A DNA stretch of 19,905 bases from the NCBI GenBank assembly GCA_947003375.1, contig CAMQOJ010000019.1, positions 1 through 19,905 of the forward strand, given 5' to 3'. Both the position numbers and the translations under genes were made by a program. Positions within the stretch are counted from its first letter, which is position 1; each line of letters begins with the position of its first letter. Below, piece by piece: positions 1 through 8,556 of this stretch. The DNA is from an uncultured Lachnospiraceae bacterium. Its GTDB lineage: Bacteria; Bacillota; Clostridia; Lachnospirales; Lachnospiraceae. The notes below the pieces were generated by a model. It did not search any database. It was not told the origin of the DNA and was given only the letters and a program-made list of their open reading frames with translations.

Positions 1-1712
1 AGACAGATGTACCGCATGGCAATCTGGGCAACAGTCATATCGTCGCGCTGAGCCAGTTCCTCTGCACGGCGCAGCCGCTCCATATTGTCTGCGGACAGAT
101 ACCCTTTCTGAGCAGGGCCGTCCAATACTTTCCGCGCTCCATCTGTATCCCCCGCCCTGAACCTGCCGCTGAAAAATCCTCTCCCAAGACTGGAATAAGC
201 AATGACCGGCATCTGGTTATCGGTATACCATTTACGTGCCTTTTGCCCGGAAGAACCGGATATCGATACACAGTTTCCTCCCCATGGATCCCCCACCTGC
301 TCCGCCAGTCCATAATTGGGACTTGACACTGAAAATCCCTGAATCCCTTTCGAATCAGCATAGGCATTCGCCTCCGCAATTCTTTCATGAGTCCAGTTGG
401 ATACGCCGAAGACACGAATCTTCCCTGCTTTCCGTGCCTCATTCATACACTCAATCACTTCTTCCACCGGTGTATCCGGGTCATCCCTGTGCAGCAGATA
501 AATATCAATATAATCTGTCTGCAGTGCTTTCAGGGACTGCTCCAGTTCTCCCTGGATTACCTGTCGGTTCACACAGACCCTGCCGTCGTCCCCCACATTT
601 CCGCATTTGGTGAGAATGACTACCCTGTCGCGATTATTGCGCTCCCGCATCCAGGCTCCCAGTGCTTCTTCTGCCTTGCCGTATCCTCTTGCACAGTCAA
701 AGGCATTAATGCCCAAAGAGACCATGCTGTCCAACAGCCAGTTCACATTTTCCCCCACCAGCATTGGGGGAACGGCTGTCCCATAGAAGATCCGGGAGAC
801 TGGCTTATTTACTCCCTCAATCGTGTGGTAGAGCGGCTGATGCGTCTCGCCTTTCAGCACGCCTCGAATATAGCGGCAATAGGGTTCCAGCGCTCTGACA
901 TTCTCCTCTCCATGAACCTCTTTCGGCATGGCATACTCAATGGCAAGTGCCTTTCCGCTATGGTCTCGCTGAAATGCGTGAATCAGCTCTTTCATGGGGA
1001 TAATGCCGCTTCCGGTCACCACAGGCACGATTCTCTGTCCATCCACACAGCGCTCGCCCTCTATAAAATCTCCTACTACCACATCCTTTAGATGAATCCT
1101 GACGATATAATTTTTCAACCGCTCATATATTGCCATTTCATCACACTTTGTATCCGCCACCCGAAAATTCCCAGTGTCAAAAATAAGTCCAAGTCCTGGT
1201 ACATGCTCCAGCACATATTGTACATCCTCCAACGAAGCCAACGGCTTAAAATCCTGCGGCGTGTTTTCAAACCCTATGGTTATCCCATATTTTTTTGCTG
1301 CCTCAACCGCCCTGGTCAGTCCTTCTACTGTCATATCCAGCAGCTTCTGTCGGCCGGCCTTCTCGCAAAATGCATGTTCTTCAGGCAGAATATTTCCTGG
1401 TATGACCATCAGATATTTACTGCCTAATCGTGCCGCAAGTTCTAAAGCTTTCCCCACACCTGCTCTCTGCGGTTCCATAAATAGCGGCGCATTCGTTATC
1501 AGACAGCCACAGCGTATCCCATGGGCCCGCATCGCATCCGTCAGCTCTGCTTCCCCATATAATTCCACTTCACTATCCATGAGATCCATAGATTTCAGCC
1601 CATTTTCCTCCGCAATCCTGCAAAGCAACTCTGCATCCATCTTATGCTGAAAACGATCTCGCATCATTGAAAATGTCATCAAGGATAATTCCATATTGCT
1701 TTCTTCAATCAT
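1..1712 (-). CDS. Fusion protein: xylose-isomerase-like sugar isomerase/epimerase + aldo/keto reductase (3' end cut off)
   Basis: One uninterrupted reading frame of 570 codons starts at 1712 and leaves the window still open. Residues about 7-285 form a sugar phosphate isomerase/epimerase (AP endonuclease 2-like) TIM barrel with the expected metal ligands E149 (GFENTP), D179 (IFDTGN), H207 (RIHLKD) and E259 (AIEYA). Residues about 305-570 are an aldo/keto reductase with the full catalytic tetrad D339, Y344 (FDCARGY), K369 (LTKCG) and H408 (YLLHRD), and the SNW strand at 438-440. Both halves therefore look active. The two families are normally separate proteins. The ATG overlaps the stop of the upstream GH1 gene by one base (TGATG), which suggests translational coupling. 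M7 (MELSLMTF) is an alternative start. The likely role is isomerisation or epimerisation plus NAD(P)H-dependent reduction or oxidation of a sugar released by the operon. The substrate is not known. The missing end is probably about 40-60 residues. Confidence 0.88.
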   Translation of the reverse strand, partial: MIEESNMELSLMTFSMMRDRFQHKMDAELLCRIAEENGLKSMDLMDSEVELYGEAELTDAMRAHGIRCGCLITNAPLFMEPQRAGVGKALELAARLGSKYLMVIPGNILPEEHAFCEKAGRQKLLDMTVEGLTRAVEAAKKYGITIGFENTPQDFKPLASLEDVQYVLEHVPGLGLIFDTGNFRVADTKCDEMAIYERLKNYIVRIHLKDVVVGDFIEGERCVDGQRIVPVVTGSGIIPMKELIHAFQRDHSGKALAIEYAMPKEVHGEENVRALEPYCRYIRGVLKGETHQPLYHTIEGVNKPVSRIFYGTAVPPMLVGENVNWLLDSMVSLGINAFDCARGYGKAEEALGAWMRERNNRDRVVILTKCGNVGDDGRVCVNRQVIQGELEQSLKALQTDYIDIYLLHRDDPDTPVEEVIECMNEARKAGKIRVFGVSNWTHERIAEANAYADSKGIQGFSVSSPNYGLAEQVGDPWGGNCVSISGSSGQKARKWYTDNQMPVIAYSSLGRGFFSGRFRAGDTDGARKVLDGPAQKGYLSADNMERLRRAEELAQRDDMTVAQIAMRYIC

Positions 1713-3061
1713 CACCGTTCAACCTCAAACCCTTTCTCCCTGATAACCTGAGCATACCACTTTGCGCTCTTTTTGGGAATGCGTTCCGCTTTCTCATAGT
1801 CTGTATAATAAAGCCCATATCTGGCATCATAGCCTGCGGACCACTCGAAATTGTCCATCAAAGACCAAAGGTAATACCCCCGCACATCGGCCCCCTCTTC
1901 CATCGCTTTATGGAGCCAAATCAGAACATTCTTCACATACTCAATTCTGGCCTGGTCATCCAGGTTTGCTTCCCTGCCGGATGCGTCGTCAAAGGGCATT
2001 CCATTCTCCGTGATATAAATCGGAATGTTCACATGATACTTCTCTACAAGCATATGCAGCACGTCCTTCAGCGCCTCCGGATGGTTTTCCGGTTCGTCCT
2101 GATAATTTCCGCCCTCTTTTCTGGCTTTTTCCCTTTCACGCATTTTGTCGGCATTGTCATAAAGCCCATTGTAAAAATTCAGACCATAAAAATCCAGCGG
2201 CTGGCGAATTGTCTCAAAATCTCCCTCTGCGATAAGAGGCATCAGCTGGTTCTCTTCAAAGTAATCCAACAGTTCTTTTGAATATCCTCCTAAAAAGAGT
2301 GGATGAAGAAACATTCCATAACCGCGAATTTCGTTGCCTGCAAACGCCATAGCCTTATCTTCCTCATTCTCTTCCCTTTCAGGATAATGTCTCCATACAT
2401 CCACAACGATGCCAATCTTCCCATGTCCCGGCTTACGCTCCCTGAAAAGCTTTACAGCCTCCCCGTGGCACAGCAGGAGATGATGCAGCGCCTGTCTGGC
2501 ATATTTCTCATCCCGAAGGCCCGGTGCAAAGAATCCCTGTCCATAGCCCACATAAGTAGCGATAGGCTCATTGAAGGTGGCCCACATATCTACATCCTCT
2601 CCGAAATTATCCAGAAGAACGGATGCATATTCGCAGAACCATTTGATGATTTCCCGATTCCCGAATCCGCCTTTCAGCTGCAGGGCATAAGGCAGATCCC
2701 AGTGGTACATGGTAGCGTTTGCCCGAATCCCGTTTTCCTTTAACAGAGCAAGAAGCTTTTTGTAATAGGTAATGCCCTTCTCATTTACCTTTCCTGTACC
2801 CTCAGGCAGAATCCTGGACCAGGAAAAGGAAAAACGATAAGAGTTCACTCCCAGTTCTTTCATCATCTCCACATCCCGTTCCACGAGATGATAGGAATCA
2901 CAGGCCACTTCCGGAAGACCTCCGTTTTTGATTTTGCCTGGCAGCCTTGAAAACACATCCCAGATGGATGGTCCCCGTCCATCCTCAAATGCCCCTCCCT
3001 CAATCTGCGCCGCAGCTGTTGCCACCCCCCAGGTGAAATTCTCTGGAAACCGAATATTCAT
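1712..3061 (-). CDS. GH1 beta-glucosidase (6-phospho or plain)
   Basis: This is a 449-residue family 1 glycoside hydrolase of normal length. The acid/base E165 sits in TFNEP and the nucleophile E352 in ITENG. Substrate-pocket residues are also in place: Q19 (AAQIEGG), H120-W121 (YHWDLP) and the C-terminal LWSLMDNFEW motif. There is no signal peptide, so it probably acts in the cytoplasm on imported beta-glucosides or related aryl glycosides. The frame stays open upstream to 3220, but residues before MNIRFPENF are basic nonsense overlapping the preceding gene. The start at 3061 fits the family N-terminus and has an AGGA-type site upstream. The stop overlaps the start of the isomerase-reductase fusion, and 56 bases separate it from the DUF5605 gene. 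Plain versus phosphorylated substrate cannot be decided from sequence alone, and no PTS genes are visible. Confidence 0.93.
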   Translation of the reverse strand: MNIRFPENFTWGVATAAAQIEGGAFEDGRGPSIWDVFSRLPGKIKNGGLPEVACDSYHLVERDVEMMKELGVNSYRFSFSWSRILPEGTGKVNEKGITYYKKLLALLKENGIRANATMYHWDLPYALQLKGGFGNREIIKWFCEYASVLLDNFGEDVDMWATFNEPIATYVGYGQGFFAPGLRDEKYARQALHHLLLCHGEAVKLFRERKPGHGKIGIVVDVWRHYPEREENEEDKAMAFAGNEIRGYGMFLHPLFLGGYSKELLDYFEENQLMPLIAEGDFETIRQPLDFYGLNFYNGLYDNADKMREREKARKEGGNYQDEPENHPEALKDVLHMLVEKYHVNIPIYITENGMPFDDASGREANLDDQARIEYVKNVLIWLHKAMEEGADVRGYYLWSLMDNFEWSAGYDARYGLYYTDYEKAERIPKKSAKWYAQVIREKGFEVER

Positions 3062-3117
3062 ACTTTTTTTCCTTTTTCTTATTATCATTTTTCGTTTCTT
3101 TTGGACCGTTTCACGTC

Positions 3118-4626
3118 CTATTCTTCGATGGCAAGAACCGCCATACCCTCTCTGCCTGGCAGTCTGATCTCTATATCTCCGCCGGCTTTTGTCAGGACTG
3201 TCTCCCTGGTCATGTTCCACACATCAATGACTTCCACACGGTACCTATGTCCTTCCGGAAGCTTCCACTCCAGCAGCGCGTTGCAGTGATGCCCCAGATA
3301 CTGTAGGAAGACCTTATCCTCATAATGTCCTCTGCAGTCCCCGTCCTTCCGCTTCAATGCATCCAGCTCCGCTTCGGAAATCGATTCCCTGAGCAGTTGG
3401 AAACGCTCCATTACCTTGCGGAATTCCTCATTCTCCGTATCCGCTGCCGGACTGTTTTCCCACTCCTCCAGATATCCCGGCAGCTCCTCCAGGATGCTTC
3501 TTAAGAATGCGATGCGCTTCGGGCTTTCCCCTTTCAAAATTCCGCCCTTTGCCCACCAAAGCACTTCATCTTCGGACAGGAAGACCTCGCCATGGGTGCA
3601 GTAGGCTCCTACGGTGCAGGCACTCCAGAAACGGTGCACCATTTCAAAAGCAGAAATATTGCCCCAGTTCTGCGGCAGATTGCCCTCATAACAGCACTCA
3701 TCGTAGACAACCGGCTTATGAAAACTATGCATCCATTCTGCCGCTTTCTCCATCCATGCCGTCTGTAGACAGCAATGGGTAATATCAGGTCTGCTGTTGT
3801 CGTAAAATTTTATGCAGTTATGATTCCCCAGCAAGTGGTGGTACGGATCCTGATCGGCGATAAACCGTTCAAACGCATACCAGTGCTCAATGGGGTGTTC
3901 CAGCATCAAATCATATTCGTTGGCCATACTCCACCATATGGAGGGAATTGCGCTAAAGCGGCGGAGCAGATAATCCAGATAGATCTTGCACTGCTCCAGG
4001 CTGAAAGAAGAAAATCCCCAGTGATCGTAAGGGTGGAACAGAATCAGATCTGTCTGGATTCCCATTTCCTCCAATTTCAAAATACCCGCTTCAAAATGAT
4101 CCCAAAACGCAAAACACGGATGGTCCACATCCCATTCACCGTTCCCGTCCTTCTCAAACGCGAATAATTCCGGCTCATTATGATTGTAGTCATAATGTTT
4201 TGGGAAAACACAGTATCTCACCTTGTTGAATGGCGCAGAAGCCAGGGTTTCCCAAGTCTGCCCGATCAGTGTTTCCTTCTGATGCATCATGGCATAGATC
4301 GTTGTGCCGAAAGGCTTAAAGGGAGTTCCATCCTCATATTCAAAATGAGTCCCCACTGCCCGGACAATTCCATGAGCCTTCCCTCCCGCTGCCTTCACAC
4401 AGCATTCCTCACCGGAAGCCTCCACGCAGCCGGACACCCTCCATGTATAAACCCCCTCTTTTTCCGGCAGAAACCGCACTGCATATATGCCATTTCCCGC
4501 ATAGAAGCCTTTTACGGTCTTTGATTCGCCGCCATTTGTAAAAACGGCCTCCAAATCCACAACCGCCTCGGATCCCTTCGGACGGCTGCTTTCGAACCTC
4601 AGTTCAAACATCCTGTATTGTTCCAT
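3118..4626 (-). CDS. DUF5060 / DUF4038 / DUF5605 putative glycoside hydrolase
   Basis: The protein has 502 residues in three parts. An N-terminal beta-sandwich (DUF5060-like, about 5-85) includes the FYAGNGIYAVRFLPEKEGVYTW pattern region. A TIM-barrel domain (DUF4038/GH140-like, about 88-385) follows, and then a small C-terminal beta domain (DUF5605-like, about 410-502). The likely catalytic acids are E237 in SMANEYD and E310 in VVYDECC, which match the usual strand 4 and strand 7 positions of clan A hydrolases. Relatives include apiosidase-type enzymes acting on pectin or plant glycosides, but specificity in this branch is poorly known. There is no signal peptide. The start has a strong GGAGGAG site 7 bases upstream. 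It lies between the large hydrolase gene (54-base gap) and the GH1 gene in the same operon. Family assignment is from recognition of motifs and not from a search. Confidence 0.8.
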   Translation of the reverse strand: MEQYRMFELRFESSRPKGSEAVVDLEAVFTNGGESKTVKGFYAGNGIYAVRFLPEKEGVYTWRVSGCVEASGEECCVKAAGGKAHGIVRAVGTHFEYEDGTPFKPFGTTIYAMMHQKETLIGQTWETLASAPFNKVRYCVFPKHYDYNHNEPELFAFEKDGNGEWDVDHPCFAFWDHFEAGILKLEEMGIQTDLILFHPYDHWGFSSFSLEQCKIYLDYLLRRFSAIPSIWWSMANEYDLMLEHPIEHWYAFERFIADQDPYHHLLGNHNCIKFYDNSRPDITHCCLQTAWMEKAAEWMHSFHKPVVYDECCYEGNLPQNWGNISAFEMVHRFWSACTVGAYCTHGEVFLSEDEVLWWAKGGILKGESPKRIAFLRSILEELPGYLEEWENSPAADTENEEFRKVMERFQLLRESISEAELDALKRKDGDCRGHYEDKVFLQYLGHHCNALLEWKLPEGHRYRVEVIDVWNMTRETVLTKAGGDIEIRLPGREGMAVLAIEE

Positions 4627-4680
4627 GATTCAGCTCCTCCTGTCTCTGCTTTTTCTGTCGGATTTTGATAATCGCCTTTG

Positions 4681-6792
4681 CTACTCTTCCACCACTACTC
4701 TGGCTCTGGCCAGATTCCTTACCTGGGTAAAGGCGTCTTGCTTATCTCCTCTGCGCTGGCTCTTCACAAAAGCTGTGGCAAAATAAGTGCCGGACTTGTC
4801 ATAGCTAGTCTGCGCACAGGCCCTGCCCGCCTGCAGGCCCTCCTCTGTGACATAGGTATCCAGTGTGCCCTCCACTCTCCCGGAGCGCCCCTGTTCCAGG
4901 AAGGACATGGGATCCCCGGCTTCTATCTTCTTTGCATAGGTTCCGAACATGGGATCCGAGAAGGAAAATCTGATTTCCGTCACTTTTCCTGCCCCTTCCG
5001 GCACCTGGGCCACAGCCTCCAGCACCACAGGCTCTCCCACCTTCACATGGGCGCATGCCCCGCCGTTGGCAGTCAGGGTAATCACAGGCTGGATTCCTTT
5101 TCTCTCCCTGGCCGTCCCCGCGATATGGACGCAGCCACCCTCCATCTCATAGACGGAAGACTGCCTGGGTTCAATGCCCCGCTCCACCCAGTCGCTGATA
5201 TCCAGCAAGGCCTGCTTTAAGCCTCCAATATAATTCACAATCATATCCGTATCCAATGCGGATACATCCCCATGGAGACATCTCTCATAATAATAAATGC
5301 GGAAATCATCCTCATTTCCCTTCGCCCTGCGCACGGCGCTTCTGTACCAGTCGCCGCACCATGGGCAGGTGGACTCATCCATCAGCGCCTGGGTCAGGAT
5401 CACCTTGCCCTGAATGGTTCCCTCCTGCACCGTCCCCGTACCGCAGAAGCCCGGCCCCATGATGTCATCCCTCTGGGGAATGGCAGGCGTCCCATCTTCC
5501 TTCCGGAACTGATCCCATGCATGGAAGCCTGCATCCGGCGGAACCTGATGGCGGTAATAGGACTGAACCGCTATATAATCGGAATTATCCAAAGTTACGA
5601 TATCTCCCGGCTGAATGGATTTCAGCACTTCTTCCATGTTGTCCATGCCGTAGCACATGCCGATGGTAATGCCGCTGCCTTTCATGTCCCCAAGCAGCAT
5701 ATTCTTCCCCACCGCTGCGCCGGTCTCAAAGCCGATGTTGACTCCTTTCAGATACAGATCCTCCCCCTGGGGAACCTCCTCCAGCTCAATCCATGCACCG
5801 CCGCCGTCCACCAGCGCCTTCTTCCATGCCGTATCTACACCGTTGGAATACTCCTCCGTCTCCGCCAGCTTCTCCCCGGGCAGATGGACACTGACCACTT
5901 TGCTCTTAAACTGCAGCCTGTCCCGAATGGCATTGCTGCCAGGCTCCGTTCCCAGGTAACCGGGCTTTTCCCAGAAATCCTTAAAATACTGAGGATCATG
6001 CTGCCTGATGCCCGGCATCAGCACTGGCAGGGAACCGTCATCCCAGCGGCCTGCGGCTTCCATAAACCAGGCCTGAGGCGGGAACCCCATAAGGGTGACT
6101 TCCTTCAGCATCTTAGCCTCGTCCTCATTCAAACCCTCATACATATCCCCACTGCCGCCTGCATCCAGCGCATCCACGATTTTTCCCATCACATGCCGCA
6201 GAGTCCTCATGCCCTGTACATGAAGGGTGATGGTATTGGGCAGGGAATAGGGCGAACCGATAACGTAAGGACAGGCGCCGTCCCAGGCATTGGTATTCTC
6301 AATACAGGCGATGGTCTTATAGCCGCCGCCGCTGCCGCCAAAGACATAGCCGTAAGGCCTGCCGCAGCCATAATATTCCCGCGCCACCTGGCGGGAATAC
6401 TCCGCTGCTGCCGCGCTGGATTTCCAGATTCTGTGAGGTTCCGGATGGCCGCCAAAGGCAGCCGCAGACTCCATATTCGTCTCGATAAAGTAAGCCCCGT
6501 TCTGCAGGCAAAAGGCAATTGTGTCATCCTCTCCGCTTCTTGCCAGGGAAGCCACCTCCTCATCCGGTCCCGGGAACGGGCACAGGTACTGGTAGAAACG
6601 TCCCTCATACTCCTCCTTTATGGGAAAACAGAACACAAACTTTGCCTTTGTCCCCTCGAATCCCCCATGTATATAGCGGAAAGGCTTTCTGCTCCCGTCC
6701 GGCATGTCACGCTCTCTCATCTCATCCGCATCAATATAGGGTTTTGAGTAGTAAGCATCCTTTTTCGCATCATAAATCACTTTTTCGCTCAT
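4681..6792 (-). CDS. Large alpha/beta-hydrolase, possible carbohydrate or phenolic esterase (703 aa)
   Basis: The 703-residue protein carries a nucleophile elbow GGSGGGYK (S154). A plausible catalytic His, H507, lies in ERCLHGD, just after a CPWCGDWYRSAVRR stretch. This arrangement resembles alpha/beta-hydrolase and tannase-like families with a large inserted lid between Ser and His. Residues about 570-700 form a separate beta-rich C-terminal domain that may bind substrate. There is no signal peptide, which is unusual for tannase or feruloyl esterase relatives and suggests an intracellular ester substrate. The start at 6792 has a perfect AAGGAGG site 8 bases upstream. It sits in an operon with GH43, GH1 and DUF5605 enzymes, so removal of an acyl or aryl decoration is the best guess. 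I do not recognise a characterised close homologue. Confidence 0.62.
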   Translation of the reverse strand: MSEKVIYDAKKDAYYSKPYIDADEMRERDMPDGSRKPFRYIHGGFEGTKAKFVFCFPIKEEYEGRFYQYLCPFPGPDEEVASLARSGEDDTIAFCLQNGAYFIETNMESAAAFGGHPEPHRIWKSSAAAAEYSRQVAREYYGCGRPYGYVFGGSGGGYKTIACIENTNAWDGACPYVIGSPYSLPNTITLHVQGMRTLRHVMGKIVDALDAGGSGDMYEGLNEDEAKMLKEVTLMGFPPQAWFMEAAGRWDDGSLPVLMPGIRQHDPQYFKDFWEKPGYLGTEPGSNAIRDRLQFKSKVVSVHLPGEKLAETEEYSNGVDTAWKKALVDGGGAWIELEEVPQGEDLYLKGVNIGFETGAAVGKNMLLGDMKGSGITIGMCYGMDNMEEVLKSIQPGDIVTLDNSDYIAVQSYYRHQVPPDAGFHAWDQFRKEDGTPAIPQRDDIMGPGFCGTGTVQEGTIQGKVILTQALMDESTCPWCGDWYRSAVRRAKGNEDDFRIYYYERCLHGDVSALDTDMIVNYIGGLKQALLDISDWVERGIEPRQSSVYEMEGGCVHIAGTARERKGIQPVITLTANGGACAHVKVGEPVVLEAVAQVPEGAGKVTEIRFSFSDPMFGTYAKKIEAGDPMSFLEQGRSGRVEGTLDTYVTEEGLQAGRACAQTSYDKSGTYFATAFVKSQRRGDKQDAFTQVRNLARARVVVEE

Positions 6793-6980
6793 TTATGCAG
6801 CCTCCTTAAAATCAGCTTTTTCCTATATTTCCTTCTGTTTCGATATTATCCCATAATTACATGCGCCAACGGCGCATATGGAATCAAAAGTTGAAATCAT
6901 TCCCTTTGATTTCAATATTATCCCATATCCCCCTTGCGAAAGAAACAAGAAATCCGACCGAAAATACCAGAAATCCGCTT
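6793..6980 (-). promoter_or_regulatory. Intergenic region with paired 20-bp repeats, two perfect inverted repeats and -10-like boxes
   Basis: This 188-base gap lies inside the operon, between GH43 and the large hydrolase. It holds two near-identical 20-mers in the same direction (6838-6857 and 6910-6929, 17 of 20 identical). Read on the minus strand, each contains TGGGATAAT, which resembles an extended -10 box. Between them are two perfect inverted repeats: TTGAAATCA / TGATTTCAA (6891-6915, 7-base loop) and ATGCGCC / GGCGCAT (6861-6877, 3-base loop). Neither is followed by a T-run, so they are not ordinary terminators. An internal promoter with operators or an mRNA-processing element is more likely. 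No good -35 box with 17-base spacing was found. Confidence 0.45.
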
Positions 6981-8525
6981 TTACAACCTTCTTTCCAGAT
7001 GGAACTGTATCAGATCCAGGCTTCCGCTGCCCTGATAGCACAAATACAGAGCATGAATCCCCTCCGGTACCTTCACTTCCCCAGCATAGGTATTCCAGGC
7101 GTTTCCCTTGGAACGGACAGGGATTCTGCCACAAATTTCCCCTTCCGGTGAAGTCCTCATCAGGAACTCCCCCTGAGCTTCTCCACGCACTGTCAACCCA
7201 ACCCGGTTCAGATTTCGGAAACGGAAATACTTGTATCCTGCCACACTGCCCTGCCTGATATTGGCAATATACTGCACCGGCATGACCGCATCCTGTTTTG
7301 CGGCCTCGCTTTCAGGCTCCATATCTGCCGCGTCCTGGGTCAGGTACGGATAATCCAGCTTCATAGCCAGCGGGTGGGAGAATGCCACCCCTTTTTCTGA
7401 ACGCAGACAGCAACAGATATAAGCCGGATAGGTTCCCTCTCCTGCCAGGAACTCCTGATTCAGGCCGCAGGAGGTCACTTCCGCCTGACGGATGCTGCCA
7501 TCCTCCTCAAAATATATTTTCTCCGCACAGGCCTGCCTGCTGTAGTTGGTGCGGTTAGTCTGTCTGTGATAAAAAATATACCATTGGCCGTCTATGCACT
7601 CCATTCCTCCATGGGTATTGCCAAGACAGTTGACAGCATCCCCCGCTTCCCTGCCGTCCAGATAGATATCCCCAATGTCCACCAGCGTGCCGCCGTACTG
7701 ATAGCCTTCATCCGGCCTGTCGCTTACGGCATAGCATAATTCATGGCTGTTCACAGAGGAATAAACGAAATAATATTTGTCCTTAATCTTCCGAATGGAG
7801 CTTGCCTCAAAGAATTCATGCCCCTCAAAGCCGGTGCCTTCGCTTTCACAGACGGAGGGCATCAGTTTCTTCGGCTCTCCGGCAAGTGTCAGCATATCCG
7901 GAGAAAGAATCATGACCTGGGAGGCATGTGTCCCATCCTCCTGCTCTTTCTTAATCGGCGCGTTGCCGGAATACAGATAAATCATCCCGTCATCATCCAC
8001 GAAGATACCCGGATCAAACTGAATATAGTCCCCTTCTCTCCGCCCCAGCAAGGTGCCGTCCTCATGTCTCACCATTCCGAGATATTCATATTTTCCCCCG
8101 GGCGTATCGCAGACGGCGACGGCGATTTCCGGCAGATAGTCAAGACAATAGTACAGATAATATCTGCCGTCTGGTCCTTTCACCACATCCGGCGCAAACA
8201 TGGCATGAATACCGGGCCCGTTCAAATCGCCTTCCCGCCTCTCCTGCTTCGCGCAGAACCCCGGCTTCGGTGCAGACGTATCTGCTGGAATATTCCGGTT
8301 CCTCGGATCCTGCTCCTTCCGGTAAATAACGCCCTCGTACTTCCAGTCTGTCAAATCATGTACATCGGCAGAATAGCAGACATAATCGTTCAGGCAGAAT
8401 TCCGCCCCGTCAAAACGGTCATGACTGCCGTACAGGTATACTCTTTCTCCGAATACATGGGGTTCTCCGTCCGGTACATACTCGTAGGACGGCAGATAGG
8501 GATTGTAAATCTGTTTTTCTTTCAT
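6981..8525 (-). CDS. GH43 glycosidase (arabinofuranosidase/xylosidase type) with C-terminal binding domain
   Basis: This 514-residue protein has a five-bladed beta-propeller of family 43 type at about 1-370. D19 (YVPDGEPHVFG) fits the general base. D113 (MFAPDV) and D171 (FDPGIFVDDDG) are the conserved acidic positions that tune acidity. E240 (FFEASSIRK) fits the general acid. Residues about 405-514 form a beta-sandwich resembling a CBM6-like carbohydrate-binding domain. The family usually removes arabinofuranose or xylose side chains from plant glycans. No signal peptide is present. The frame is open to 8582, but the start MKEKQIYNPYLP at 8525 has a GGAGGAG site directly upstream, and the extra upstream residues are lysine/glutamine-rich and overlap the regulator gene. 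The gene follows the TetR gene by 31 bases, so both are probably one transcript. Confidence 0.88.
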   Translation of the reverse strand: MKEKQIYNPYLPSYEYVPDGEPHVFGERVYLYGSHDRFDGAEFCLNDYVCYSADVHDLTDWKYEGVIYRKEQDPRNRNIPADTSAPKPGFCAKQERREGDLNGPGIHAMFAPDVVKGPDGRYYLYYCLDYLPEIAVAVCDTPGGKYEYLGMVRHEDGTLLGRREGDYIQFDPGIFVDDDGMIYLYSGNAPIKKEQEDGTHASQVMILSPDMLTLAGEPKKLMPSVCESEGTGFEGHEFFEASSIRKIKDKYYFVYSSVNSHELCYAVSDRPDEGYQYGGTLVDIGDIYLDGREAGDAVNCLGNTHGGMECIDGQWYIFYHRQTNRTNYSRQACAEKIYFEEDGSIRQAEVTSCGLNQEFLAGEGTYPAYICCCLRSEKGVAFSHPLAMKLDYPYLTQDAADMEPESEAAKQDAVMPVQYIANIRQGSVAGYKYFRFRNLNRVGLTVRGEAQGEFLMRTSPEGEICGRIPVRSKGNAWNTYAGEVKVPEGIHALYLCYQGSGSLDLIQFHLERRL

Positions 8526-8556
8526 CTCTCTCCTCCGATTTTGCTGTTTCTTTTTT

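Noticed and set aside
1..442. 135-codon minus-strand frame at 35-442
   Set aside because: It lies in another frame of the aldo/keto reductase domain of the fusion gene and has no domain of its own.
5272..6747. 491-codon plus-strand open frame opposite the large hydrolase
   Set aside because: It is the antisense shadow of a GC-rich gene, with no ribosome site or recognisable domain. The minus-strand frame has hydrolase motifs and a perfect ribosome site.
6793..6980. Catabolite-control (cre) site
   Set aside because: No match to the TGWAANCGNTNWCA pattern was found by eye here or in the other gaps; the inverted repeats have a different core.
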